This document shows, piece after piece, positions 26,418 to 33,794 of a stretch of DNA of 64,000 nt. Origin of the DNA: CAJFUR01 sp904420575. Lineage in GTDB: Bacteria; Actinomycetota; Coriobacteriia; Coriobacteriales; Eggerthellaceae. The stretch is from the NCBI GenBank assembly GCA_965119745.1, contig OZ221973.1:2294001-2358000 (forward strand). The letters are read 5' to 3'. The position numbers were made by a program, and so were the translations under genes. Every line of letters starts with the position of its first letter. Positions within the stretch are counted from its first letter, which is position 1. The notes under the pieces are model-generated. The model made no database searches, was not told the origin of the DNA, and was given only the letters and a program-made list of their open reading frames with translations.

Positions 26418-27851
26418 ATGCCGTTCAACTCGTTCGACGACTACCCCATGAACTGGCGGCCCGACCGCGAAAGCCTCGGCAAGCCGTACTACGTGGGGCT
26501 GGTGGACCTGCTGGAAGAGTCGATCCGTGCCGGCGAGCTTCCCGCAGGCGCAGCACTGCCGCCGCAGCGCGAGCTGGCCGACTTCCTCGACCTGAACCCC
26601 TCCACGGTGGCGCGCGCCTATGCGCTCGCGCGCGAGCGCGGGCTCGTGTACGGCGTGACGGGCAAGGGGACGTTCGTGGCGCCGCACGCGCAAAGCGACC
26701 TCACCATCACCGCCGAAGGCGCGGACGGCCTCGTCGAGCTGGGCATGGTCACGGGCTTCAACCAGTGCGACGGCCTGGTGGCCGACGCCGTGCGGACGGT
26801 GGCGCAGCGCGGCTACCTGTCGAGGCTCATGGACTATTCGAACCCCTGCGGCTATCCGCACCACCTGGAGGCGGGACGCCGGTGGCTGGCGTGGAAGGGC
26901 CTTCGGCGCGAGCCCGACTGCGTGGTGGTGACGTCGGGCGTACAGAACGCGCTCGTGGTGACCCTATGCGCGCTGTTCCGCGCGGGCGACCGCATCGCCG
27001 TGGACGCGTACACGTTCGCGAACTTCATCGAGCTGGCGAAGATGATGGGCATCGAGCTCGTTCCCGTCGCCGGAGATGCGGACGGCATGCGCGACGCCGC
27101 GCTCGACGCGCTCTGCCGTGCCGTGGACGTGAGGGGCGTCTACCTCATGCCGTCGTGCGCGAACCCCACCACCGTGCACATGCCGCTCGAGCGCCGCCGG
27201 CGCGTGGCCGTCGTCGCCGAGCGCCACGGCCTCGTCATCGTGGAGGACGACTTCGGCGGCACCGTTGAGCGCCTGGATCTCGAGCTGGGGCGTCCCGTCA
27301 CGCCCCGCTTCGCCGACCTGGCGCCCGAGCGCACCGTGCACGTCGCCGAGACCACCAAGACGCTCGCGAACGGCCTGCGCATCGCGTTCCTCGCATGCCC
27401 CGAGCGCTTCAGGGAGCGCATCGAGCATGCCGTGTACAACGTGAACGTCAAGACGTCGTCGCTCGACGCCGAGGTGGTGAGCGAACTCATCCTGGGAGGG
27501 GGCGCACGTGAGATCGTCGAGCGCAAGCGCCTTCTCCTGATGGAGGCGAACGACCTGTTCGACCGCCTCTTTCCCGGCATGCCGCCAGGGTTTCCCTACC
27601 CGCTGTTCCGGTGGGTTCCCATCGACCTCCCGGGACGGCCCGACGAGATCGAGGCGCGGTTCCGCGCGGCCGGCGTGCGCGTCTACCACGGCGACCGCTT
27701 CCGCGTGTCGGGCGAGGCGAAGGACGGCTTTCTGCGCGTGTCGCTGTCCACGTGGGAGAGCCCCCGGCGCTTCGAGCGCGGGCTGAAGGCGTTGCGCAGC
27801 ATACTCGCCGCCGAGGAGGGAGGCGGCGGGGAGGCGCGCGTCCCGTTTTGA
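26418..27851 (+). CDS. MocR-type regulator (GntR winged helix fused to aminotransferase fold)
   Basis: The protein has 477 residues. An N-terminal GntR winged helix (AALPPQRELADFLDLNPSTV near residue 45, then YGVTGKGTFV) is joined to a class I aminotransferase domain. The PLP lysine is visible in VAETTKTLANGLRI near 315, and the cofactor-contact segments SGVQNALVVTL and VEDDFGGTVERL are present, so a PLP or aldimine ligand is plausible. The ATG at 26418 follows AAGGAG. Divergence from azlCD around a palindrome suggests that it controls the exporter and itself, possibly sensing an amino acid; this is inference. Confidence 0.9.
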   Translation: MPFNSFDDYPMNWRPDRESLGKPYYVGLVDLLEESIRAGELPAGAALPPQRELADFLDLNPSTVARAYALARERGLVYGVTGKGTFVAPHAQSDLTITAEGADGLVELGMVTGFNQCDGLVADAVRTVAQRGYLSRLMDYSNPCGYPHHLEAGRRWLAWKGLRREPDCVVVTSGVQNALVVTLCALFRAGDRIAVDAYTFANFIELAKMMGIELVPVAGDADGMRDAALDALCRAVDVRGVYLMPSCANPTTVHMPLERRRRVAVVAERHGLVIVEDDFGGTVERLDLELGRPVTPRFADLAPERTVHVAETTKTLANGLRIAFLACPERFRERIEHAVYNVNVKTSSLDAEVVSELILGGGAREIVERKRLLLMEANDLFDRLFPGMPPGFPYPLFRWVPIDLPGRPDEIEARFRAAGVRVYHGDRFRVSGEAKDGFLRVSLSTWESPRRFERGLKALRSILAAEEGGGGEARVPF

Positions 27852-27905
27852 TGGAGCGGCTTGCCTGCCTGGCGCATGCCCCTTGCCCTCGGCGGCGTGT
27901 TTCGC

Positions 27906-27911
27906 TATACT
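27906..27911 (+). promoter_or_regulatory. -10 element (TATACT) of secG
   Basis: TATACT lies 50 bases before the secG start. It is the only clear hexamer between the MocR gene and secG. Confidence 0.5.
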
Positions 27912-27961
27912 TAGCGACTTGCATACCGATACGAATCGATCTAAAGAAGAGAGACGAAACC

Positions 27962-28219
27962 TTGAATCCGCTCCTCATCATCATGCTGGTCCTGCTGGTC
28001 GTTTCCGGTCTGGGGCTCATCGTATTCATCCTGCTGCATTCCGGCAAGGGCACCGGCATCTCCGACATGATAGCCAGCTCGGTCTACTCCACGCAGACCG
28101 GCACGAGCATCGTGGAGAAGAACCTCGACCGCATCACCATCATCTTCGCGATCGTCTTCATGGTGTCGCTCATCGTGCTGATGATCATCTATCCGCACGG
28201 CACGATCGCGGCCAGCTAG
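27962..28219 (+). CDS. secG: Preprotein translocase subunit SecG
   Basis: This is the small accessory subunit of the SecYEG channel. Its 85 residues form two membrane helices (LLIIMLVLLVVSGLGLIVFI and ITIIFAIVFMVSLIVLMII) flanking a cytoplasmic loop containing LLHSGKGTGISDMI, the family hallmark. The start is TTG, preceded by a purine-rich AAGAGAGACGAAA; no ATG or GTG is available at the right place. Confidence 0.9.
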   Translation: MNPLLIIMLVLLVVSGLGLIVFILLHSGKGTGISDMIASSVYSTQTGTSIVEKNLDRITIIFAIVFMVSLIVLMIIYPHGTIAAS

Positions 28220-28315
28220 CAAGGCGGGCCGGCGCGGGCTGCGCCGGAAGGTCCTGGCGGGTGGTAAAGTTTCGGAGAGGCCGAAAATTCTTCCCACAAC
28301 CGCACGGCGTTCTGG

Positions 28316-28321
28316 TAGAAT
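28316..28321 (+). promoter_or_regulatory. -10 element (TAGAAT) of tRNA-Leu
   Basis: TAGAAT ends 22 bases before the mature tRNA start at 28344. Confidence 0.5.
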
Positions 28322-28343
28322 AGCCTGCGTTGCATTCAAGCAT

Positions 28344-28432
28344 GTCGGAGTGGTGGAACGGCAGACACGCTAGCTTGAGGTGCTAGTGCCCACACAACGG
28401 GTGTGCGGGTTCAAATCCCGCCTCCGACACCA
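28344..28432 (+). tRNA. tRNA-Leu (GAG)
   Basis: The acceptor arms GTCGGAG (28344-28350) and CTCCGAC (28422-28428) pair fully and are followed by an encoded ACCA. The anticodon loop TTGAGGT sits between CTAGC and GCTAG and gives anticodon GAG. A long variable arm, as expected for leucine tRNA, and the T loop GTTCAAATC are present. Confidence 0.95.
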
Positions 28433-28440
28433 GATTTTGA

Positions 28441-28466
28441 AAGTCGGCCTCACGGCCGACTTTTTT
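28441..28466 (+). terminator. Terminator of tRNA-Leu
   Basis: AAGTCGGCC and GGCCGACTT pair around TCAC and are followed by six T residues. Confidence 0.9.
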
Positions 28467-28469
28467 ATC

Positions 28470-28603
28470 GACGCTGCGGGGCGCCGATGCACCCGATCTT
28501 CGCGCGATATCGTGGACTCGCGTACCCAAGTACGCTTCGCCCGCGCCATCCCACGAATCTCGGGCACCTCGGCGCCCCTCGCTGACTGACTGGCGCCAAC
28601 CTG
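28470..28603. repeat. Long palindromic repeat, family 2, copy B
   Basis: The second copy of the element at 21279-21422. Outer arms are GGGGCGCCGA (28478-28487) and TCGGCGCCCC (28569-28578), with GCGTAC / GTACGC at the tip. Compared with copy A, a C:G pair in the outer arm is replaced by T:A, a compensatory change that keeps the hairpin. It begins right after the T-tract of the tRNA terminator. Confidence 0.8.
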
Positions 28604-28701
28604 GGCGGGTTGTTTACGCGCTGCGCGCGAATCGGCGGCGCAGCGCGGCCTGGACCGGCGCGGGCATTGGCGCGCCGGTGCGATTCCGAAGGAGGCACGA
28701 C

Positions 28702-29607
28702 ATGGCGAGGTCGTTGGCGGCGAAGGACGCGGTTTCCGCGCGCATGCGCTCCATCAGGCGCGTGCTGTGGGCCATCCTGTTCCTCAACCTTGCCGTGGCG
28801 GCGGCCAAGTACTTCTACGGGCTTGCCAGCGGGTCGGCCTCCATGCAGGCGGACGGCATCCATTCGGTGTTCGATTCCGCCGGCAACGTGGTGGGGCTCG
28901 TGGGCATCGCGCTGGCGGCGCGCCCGGCCGACGAGGGGCATCCGTACGGCCACGCCAAGTTCGAGACGTATGCCAGCCTGGTCATCGGCGTGTTGCTGCT
29001 GTTGGCCGCATTCGAGGTGGGCTCCGGCGCCGTGGGGCGCCTGGCCACGGGCACCTTCACGGCCTCCGTCACGCCCGCGTCGTTCGTGGTCATGGTGGGG
29101 ACCCTCTGCGTCAACGTGGGCGTCACCCTGTACGAGCGCCGCGCGGCCAAACGCCTCAGGAGCGAGATCCTGGCCGCCGACGCCAGCCACACGCTCTCCG
29201 ACGCGCTCGTGTCCGTGGGGGTCATCGTGGGCCTGGCCCTGGTGTCGCTGGGCTTCCCTGCAGCCGACCCCGTCATGGCGCTCGTGGTGACCGCCGCCAT
29301 CCTGGTCACCGCCTTCGACGTGTTCAAGCATGCGCTCGCCACCCTGTCCGACAAGGCGCGCATTCCCGAAGAGGACCTGCGTGCCACGGCGCTCGAGGTC
29401 GAGGGAGTGCGCGACGTGCACCGCATCCGCACGCGCGGCACGGAGGGCGAGGTGTACGCGGACCTGCACGTCCTGGTGGCGCCCGAGATGACCGTGGGCA
29501 AGGCGCATCGGCTCGCCGACGCCGTGGAGGCCGCCGTGCAGAGGCGCTTCCCGAACGTGATCGAGGTGCTCGTGCACATCGAGCCGGACGACGGCCATAC
29601 GGAGTGA
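28702..29607 (+). CDS. Cation diffusion facilitator family metal transporter
   Basis: This is a metal(II)/proton antiporter of 301 residues with six membrane segments and a C-terminal cytoplasmic ferredoxin-like domain. The metal site has HxxxD in both positions: GIHSVFDS in segment 2 and DASHTLSD in segment 5, a pattern typical of zinc-type members; HPYGHAKFE follows segment 2. The ATG at 28702 has GAAGGAGG upstream. It shows efflux-type features, but the metal is not proven by sequence. Confidence 0.92.
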   Translation: MARSLAAKDAVSARMRSIRRVLWAILFLNLAVAAAKYFYGLASGSASMQADGIHSVFDSAGNVVGLVGIALAARPADEGHPYGHAKFETYASLVIGVLLLLAAFEVGSGAVGRLATGTFTASVTPASFVVMVGTLCVNVGVTLYERRAAKRLRSEILAADASHTLSDALVSVGVIVGLALVSLGFPAADPVMALVVTAAILVTAFDVFKHALATLSDKARIPEEDLRATALEVEGVRDVHRIRTRGTEGEVYADLHVLVAPEMTVGKAHRLADAVEAAVQRRFPNVIEVLVHIEPDDGHTE

Positions 29608-29740
29608 GCCGGCCGCCCTGCGCGGGCGCGGGGCACAGGATGCGGGGCTTGGGGCTTGGGGCGCAAGGCGGAAGCCCTTTGGCGGCCGAGGCGCGCCGGC
29701 CTGCAGGAAGCCGGCCGGGCACAACAGAGAGGGGAGCGGC

Positions 29741-30433
29741 ATGACGAAAGCGGTGTTCTTCGACGTGGGCAACACGCTCGTGCGTGCCTGCCCCTCGGTC
29801 GCCGAGACGTTCGCCCGCGTGGCGGCCGAGCGGGGCCATGCGCTCACCGTGCGCGACGTGGAGCCGCACATGCCCGCCCTGGACGCCTACTACGAGGCCG
29901 AATACCTGCGCGACGGCGACTTCTGGTGCTCGCACGAGGGGTCGGTGGCCATCTGGCTGGAACAGTACCGCTACCTGTGCCACCTCATCGGCATCGCGCA
30001 CGACGCCGAAGGCATGGCGCGGGCCGTGCACGAGACGTACCGCCACGCCGCCGGCTGGGAGGTGTTCCCCGACGTCGAGGGCTGCCTGAGGACGCTCAAG
30101 CGGCAGGGACGCACGCTCGGCGTGGTGTCCAACTGGGACGCGGAGCTCGAGGGGCTGCTGCGCGAGCTGCGCCTGCTGCCGTACTTCGACGTGGTGGTGT
30201 CCTCGGCGGCCGTGGGGCACCGCAAGCCCGACCCGGTCGTCTTCGACCTCGCCTGCGAGGCGGTGGGTGTCGCGCTCGGCGACGCGGTGCATGTGGGCGA
30301 CCGCCCCGATGCGGACGGCGAAGGGGCGCAGAGGGCCGGCCTCAGGCCCGTCATCGTCGATCGGCGCGACGTGGAGGACGGCTGTCCCTACGAGCGCATC
30401 CTCACGTTGACTGACCTGCCGAAGCTGCTCTGA
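29741..30433 (+). CDS. HAD-superfamily hydrolase, subfamily IA
   Basis: A 230-residue haloacid-dehalogenase-type phosphatase. The nucleophile motif is FFDVGNTLVRAC, in which the usual acid two residues after the nucleophile is glycine, as in a subgroup of HAD proteins; motif II GVVSNWD, motif III HRKPDPVVF and motif IV HVGDRPDADGEGA are present. A cap domain lies between residues about 20 and 95. Without the general acid aspartate, phosphatase activity may be weak or different. AGAGGGGAG precedes the ATG. The substrate is unknown. Confidence 0.85.
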   Translation: MTKAVFFDVGNTLVRACPSVAETFARVAAERGHALTVRDVEPHMPALDAYYEAEYLRDGDFWCSHEGSVAIWLEQYRYLCHLIGIAHDAEGMARAVHETYRHAAGWEVFPDVEGCLRTLKRQGRTLGVVSNWDAELEGLLRELRLLPYFDVVVSSAAVGHRKPDPVVFDLACEAVGVALGDAVHVGDRPDADGEGAQRAGLRPVIVDRRDVEDGCPYERILTLTDLPKLL

Positions 30434-30506
30434 GGGCGGGAGGGGCCGCGCCCTCGCCTATTCGTGGCGGCGGACGAACCCTTCCACGGCGGCCATGTGC
30501 CGCCTT

Positions 30507-31895
30507 CTACTTCCGGCGCCCTTTGTTGGGGCCGCTCGTCCAGTGTCCCTCGTCCCACAGGGCGTCTGCCACGGGTTCCCAGCGGTCGGCCGTGGCGTGC
30601 GTCTTGGCGCAAAGGTCCGCGGCGTCCTCCGGCTGCTCGAGGTCGGTCGAGCGCGCCCCCGAGACTGCCACCATCTCTGCCAGCCGGTCCTTGTTGTCGA
30701 GCACCGGGCAGGGACGCAGGTGGTTCTCGTTGAAGGGCTGGCCGTCGTGGTAGGCCATGAACAGCGGGCGCTGCAGGGCCTCCAGGATGGTGGTGTCGCG
30801 GATGTTCGAGTCCGCGTAGTGGATGAACGCGCACGGCTCGATGTCGCCGTTCGCGTTGATGTGCAGGTAGCGTCGCCCGCCGGCGATGCAGCCCTGCGTG
30901 AACTCCCCATCGTTCCAGAAGTCCATCGTGAAGATGGGCTTCGTCTCGCGGAACGCGCGGATCTGCCGGTACATGAACGCGCGGTCCTCGGCCGTGGCCA
31001 GAAGGTCGGTCGGCGCGGAGGCGCCCACGGGCATGTACGTGAAGAACCAGGCGAACTTCGCCCCGCGTGCGACCAGGTCGTCCACGAACGCCTCGCTGCC
31101 TATGGAGGCGGCGTTCGCATGCGTGTAGCAGCACGAGACGCCGAAGGGGAGCCTGTGACGGCGCAGCACGTCCATGGCGCGCACGACGGCCTGGTACGTG
31201 CCGTCCCCGCGCCGCGCATCGGTGGCCTCTTCGAAGCCTTCCACAGAGATGGCCGGCACGAAGTTCTTCACGCGCAACAGGTCCTCGGCGAAGGCGTCGT
31301 CGATGAGCGTGGCGTTCGTGAACGCGGTGAACGCGCAGTCGTCGTGCTTCTCGCAGAGACGGACGAGGTCGCGCTTGCGCACGAGCGGCTCTCCGCCGCT
31401 GAACAGGTAGAAGAACACGCCCAGTTCCTTGCCCTGCGCGACGATGGAGTCCAGCTCCTCGAACGAGAGGTTGAGCCGGTCGCCATACTCGGCCGCCCAG
31501 CAGCCCGTGCAGTGCAGGTTGCAGGCGCTCGTCGGGTCGACGAGCATGGCCCAGGGCACGTTGCAGCCGTACTTGGCTGCCGCCGCGTCCTGGCGGCGCA
31601 GGCCCAGCAGGCTGGCGTTCACGAGGAAGTTCTCGATCACCTTCTGGCGCACGCCGTCGTCCACGTCGGTCCACAGGCTTTTCAGAAGCACCATCCAGTT
31701 GTTGTCGGGGTTGTCGATGACCTGATGGAACAATGCCCGCTGCTCGACGAGGTAGTCGTGGGGGACCAGCGTGTCCACGGCGTGCAGGATCTTCGGCAGC
31801 TGCACGTCGGGGTCGTTCCCCTGCGCGTAGTTCAGGATCGTGCGGGCTATGGCGGCCTGGGCGTTTTCGGCAAAGGTCCTCTTCGTGTCGGACAT
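30507..31895 (-). CDS. Radical SAM protein of unknown substrate
   Basis: The 462-residue protein has an N-terminal helical region of about 130 residues, then the radical SAM cluster motif CNLHCTGCW (CX3CX2C) near residue 135, SGGEPLVRK near 175 and later EGF and GVSCCYTH segments. A C-terminal block with CIAGGRRYLHINANGDIEPC followed by further cysteines (RPCPVLDN) looks like a SPASM/twitch-type auxiliary cluster region. Such proteins modify peptides or activate enzymes, but no partner gene is adjacent. The ATG at 31895 has GAAAGGAGA upstream. It converges on the HAD gene. Confidence 0.85.
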   Translation of the reverse strand: MSDTKRTFAENAQAAIARTILNYAQGNDPDVQLPKILHAVDTLVPHDYLVEQRALFHQVIDNPDNNWMVLLKSLWTDVDDGVRQKVIENFLVNASLLGLRRQDAAAAKYGCNVPWAMLVDPTSACNLHCTGCWAAEYGDRLNLSFEELDSIVAQGKELGVFFYLFSGGEPLVRKRDLVRLCEKHDDCAFTAFTNATLIDDAFAEDLLRVKNFVPAISVEGFEEATDARRGDGTYQAVVRAMDVLRRHRLPFGVSCCYTHANAASIGSEAFVDDLVARGAKFAWFFTYMPVGASAPTDLLATAEDRAFMYRQIRAFRETKPIFTMDFWNDGEFTQGCIAGGRRYLHINANGDIEPCAFIHYADSNIRDTTILEALQRPLFMAYHDGQPFNENHLRPCPVLDNKDRLAEMVAVSGARSTDLEQPEDAADLCAKTHATADRWEPVADALWDEGHWTSGPNKGRRK

Positions 31896-32191
31896 GGGTC
31901 TCCTTTCGGGCGTGCCGGGACGGTCGGGCGCGCGGTTTCGTGAAGGTGGGAGGCGAGCCGCCGGCAAGGCGGCTGCGGAACGTCCCTTTAGTATATGGCT
32001 CATGGTTCCCCGGGGCCTTCGCCGTTGACGAACGTTTGACGAACCGTAAAGGCAGAGGCCGGTGCGCCCACGCTGGGAGCGCGGACGTCGGCTGGCGTGA
32101 TGCGCGCAGTGGACTGCGAGTGACGGACGGCGCGGGGGCGCGGTGGGAGCGCGGGCAGCTTGTGGCAGAGGCGCCGGATGATGTGGGGCGG

Positions 32192-32330
32192 GGGTGCTGG
32201 ACGGTGTGGGGCAGGGGTGCTGGACGGCGCGGGGGCGCGGCGGGAATGTAGGCCGCGGACGGCGCGGGCGCGACATGTGTGGTACGGGTGCTGGAAGGCG
32301 TGGGGAGGGGACGCGGGTGCTGGATGGCGT
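32192..32330. repeat. Imperfect G-rich repeat array
   Basis: Units beginning GGGTGCTGGACGG occur at 32192 and 32215, GGGTGCTGGAAGG at 32286 and GGGTGCTGGATGG at 32315, separated by other G-rich sequence. Runs of four or five G are frequent and could form quadruplexes on the plus strand. Confidence 0.6.
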
Positions 32331-32417
32331 GATGTGTGCTGGGAGTGTGGGTGTCGGATTGTGCGACGCGGGAAAGGCGGAAAAGGCGACCCTGCGCCCG
32401 CATGCGTGCGCCCGCAT

Positions 32418-32544
32418 GCAATTTTTTCCGGATATGCGAGTCGCTAGGCCCGTCAGTCTCCGTTTTTTCGAGCATTCGGGCACATAACTCCAGATGGGTT
32501 TTTCGCAAGCATCCCCAAGGACTCACATATCCGGAAAAAATTGC
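32418..32544. repeat. 127-base element with near-perfect 25-base terminal inverted repeats
   Basis: The arm at 32418-32442 (starting GCAATTTTTTCCGGATATG) is repeated in inverse at 32520-32544 with one mismatch in 25. The 77-base centre has no gene. The A/T-rich arms are unusual here. The shape resembles a small non-autonomous mobile element, but no target-site duplication is obvious. Confidence 0.65.
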
Positions 32545-32668
32545 GCTGCAGGCCAGAAAGACCTCGGGAATGCATGCCCCTTGGCCCGCGCTGCAAACAA
32601 GAGAGCGAACGGGGGGCCTGAACTCCGGGGAGGGCGTTCGCGGGGTTATGGCATCGTGTGGAGGGAAT

Positions 32669-32692
32669 CAAAAAGCGCCCCGGAGGGCGCTT
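32669..32692 (-). terminator. Terminator downstream of tRNA-Cys
   Basis: On the minus strand AAGCGCCC and GGGCGCTT pair around TCCG and are followed by a T-tract (AAAA on the plus strand). Confidence 0.8.
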
Positions 32693-32702
32693 CGATCATG
32701 AA

Positions 32703-32776
32703 TGGAGGCGACGCCCAGATTCGAACTGGGGGTGAAGGCTTTGCAGGCCTCTGCCTTACCACTTGGCCACGTCGCC
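32703..32776 (-). tRNA. tRNA-Cys (GCA)
   Basis: On the minus strand the acceptor GGCGACG pairs with CGTCGCC, followed by TCCA; the anticodon loop reads CTGCAAA, giving GCA. The T loop GTTCGAATC is present. Confidence 0.95.
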
Positions 32777-32792
32777 AGACGCTTTCGTCAAG

Positions 32793-32830
32793 AAAAAGGC
32801 CGGCCAAACTTCTTCAGTATAGCCGGCCTT
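32793..32830 (-). terminator. Terminator between tRNA-Gly and tRNA-Cys
   Basis: AAGGCCGGC and GCCGGCCTT pair across a 17-base loop, with a T-tract on the minus strand. The loop contains TATACT on the minus strand, a possible -10 for tRNA-Cys. Confidence 0.75.
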
Positions 32831-32841
32831 CTGACGATCGA

Positions 32842-32917
<76 letters not shown>

Positions 32918-32930
32918 GTCGCGAGGAAAT

Positions 32931-32959
32931 ATGATACTGGAACCACCAGAGGTGCGCAA
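32931..32959 (-). promoter_or_regulatory. Promoter of tRNA-Gly (TTGCGC-N17-TATCAT)
   Basis: Minus strand -35 TTGCGC (32959-32954) and -10 TATCAT (32936-32931) with 17 bases between. Transcription would start about seven bases before the mature tRNA. Confidence 0.75.
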
Positions 32960-33346
32960 GACCCAATTTGTCATAATTTCGAAAAATTCCTGCCAGCTTG
33001 CAGCCAGCCCACGCGCATCGAGGCCAAGCTGAAATGCGGCTCCTGTTGCCCTTCGGTCTGACGGATCGCAAGGCTGCGGCATCGTTGGAATGCCTTGTCC
33101 TTGAAGCGATGCGTGCGACGGCCTCGCGAAGGAGAAGGTGCTTGGCCTGCATGGGCGTGCGCGACGTCCGATCCGGCCTTGCCGACGGCGATGGGGGACG
33201 GCGCGCGACATCGGAGCGGCAAGGCCGACCGCCGTGGCTTCATGGCGGCAAGGTTGGCGGCGACGTCTCGGCCCCGTGCTGCGCCGAGACGGATCTCCCA
33301 AGTCTGCTGCCCGCCGTTCTTGGGCTGGCGTTCTTCCGGGAAAATC

Positions 33347-33378
33347 AAAAACGCCCTCCGCTTGTGCGGAGGGCGTTT
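33347..33378 (-). terminator. Terminator downstream of tRNA-Val
   Basis: AAACGCCCTCCGC and GCGGAGGGCGTTT pair around TTGT, followed on the minus strand by a T-rich tract. Confidence 0.85.
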
Positions 33379-33388
33379 CGAAGGCAAA

Positions 33389-33463
<75 letters not shown>

Positions 33464-33505
33464 ACTTGCTGTGGCGTGATGCGCAATCCGCATCGGCAAG
33501 CAGAT

Positions 33506-33533
33506 AGTCTAGCAGATTGCCGTCCCGTGTCAA
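33506..33533 (-). promoter_or_regulatory. Promoter of tRNA-Val (TTGACA-N16-TAGACT)
   Basis: Minus strand -35 TTGACA (33533-33528) and -10 TAGACT (33511-33506), 16 bases apart, 42 bases upstream of the tRNA. Confidence 0.78.
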
Positions 33534-33599
33534 AGCCCCAATCGGAAAATTTCCGAGAACGACAACCCGCAGGTTCCCTTGACGAGCAGCGGGGCATGG

Positions 33600-33738
33600 C
33601 GGCCGGCAAGCGGGGCACCGGACAAGGAAGACGCGCGCAGAGGCAGAAGCAAATGCAAGCACGAAGGCAGGCGCACCAGCAGAATCGGATACTGGCGCGA
33701 AGGCGGATGCGGGCGCAGACACAGAAGCAGATACTGGT
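33600..33738. repeat. Imperfect tandem repeats downstream of the flavoprotein gene
   Basis: Related units such as AGAATCGGATACTGGCGCGA, AGAAGCAGATACTGGTGCGA and GCGAAGGCGGGCGC recur with small changes. No coding function is apparent. The array lies between the tRNA-Val promoter and the reductase terminator. Confidence 0.55.
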
Positions 33739-33782
33739 GCGAAGGCGGGCGCACCCGCAGAATCGGATGCGCCCGCCTTCGC
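33739..33782 (-). terminator. Strong hairpin 12 bases after the flavoprotein stop
   Basis: GCGAAGGCGGGCGCA at 33739-33753 pairs perfectly with 33768-33782, loop 14 bases. No T-run; its position argues for termination of the minus-strand reductase transcript. Confidence 0.7.
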
Positions 33783-33794
33783 AAGACGGGGGCC

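Larger units (their letters stand above)
31896..32702. other. 800-base gene-free region with G-rich tandem units and a palindromic element
   Basis: No credible gene is seen. The left part holds the promoter region of the radical SAM gene (TTTAGTATATGGC near 31986). The middle, 32165-32345, is G-rich on the plus strand with four copies of GGGTGCTGGAYGGYG-like units (starting at 32192, 32215, 32286 and 32315). The right part holds the inverted-repeat element 32418-32544 and the tRNA-Cys terminator. Confidence 0.7.

Noticed and set aside
33600..33738. Possible CRISPR-like array near tRNA-Val
   Set aside because: Units vary in length and sequence, there are no unique spacers of constant size, and no cas gene is present.
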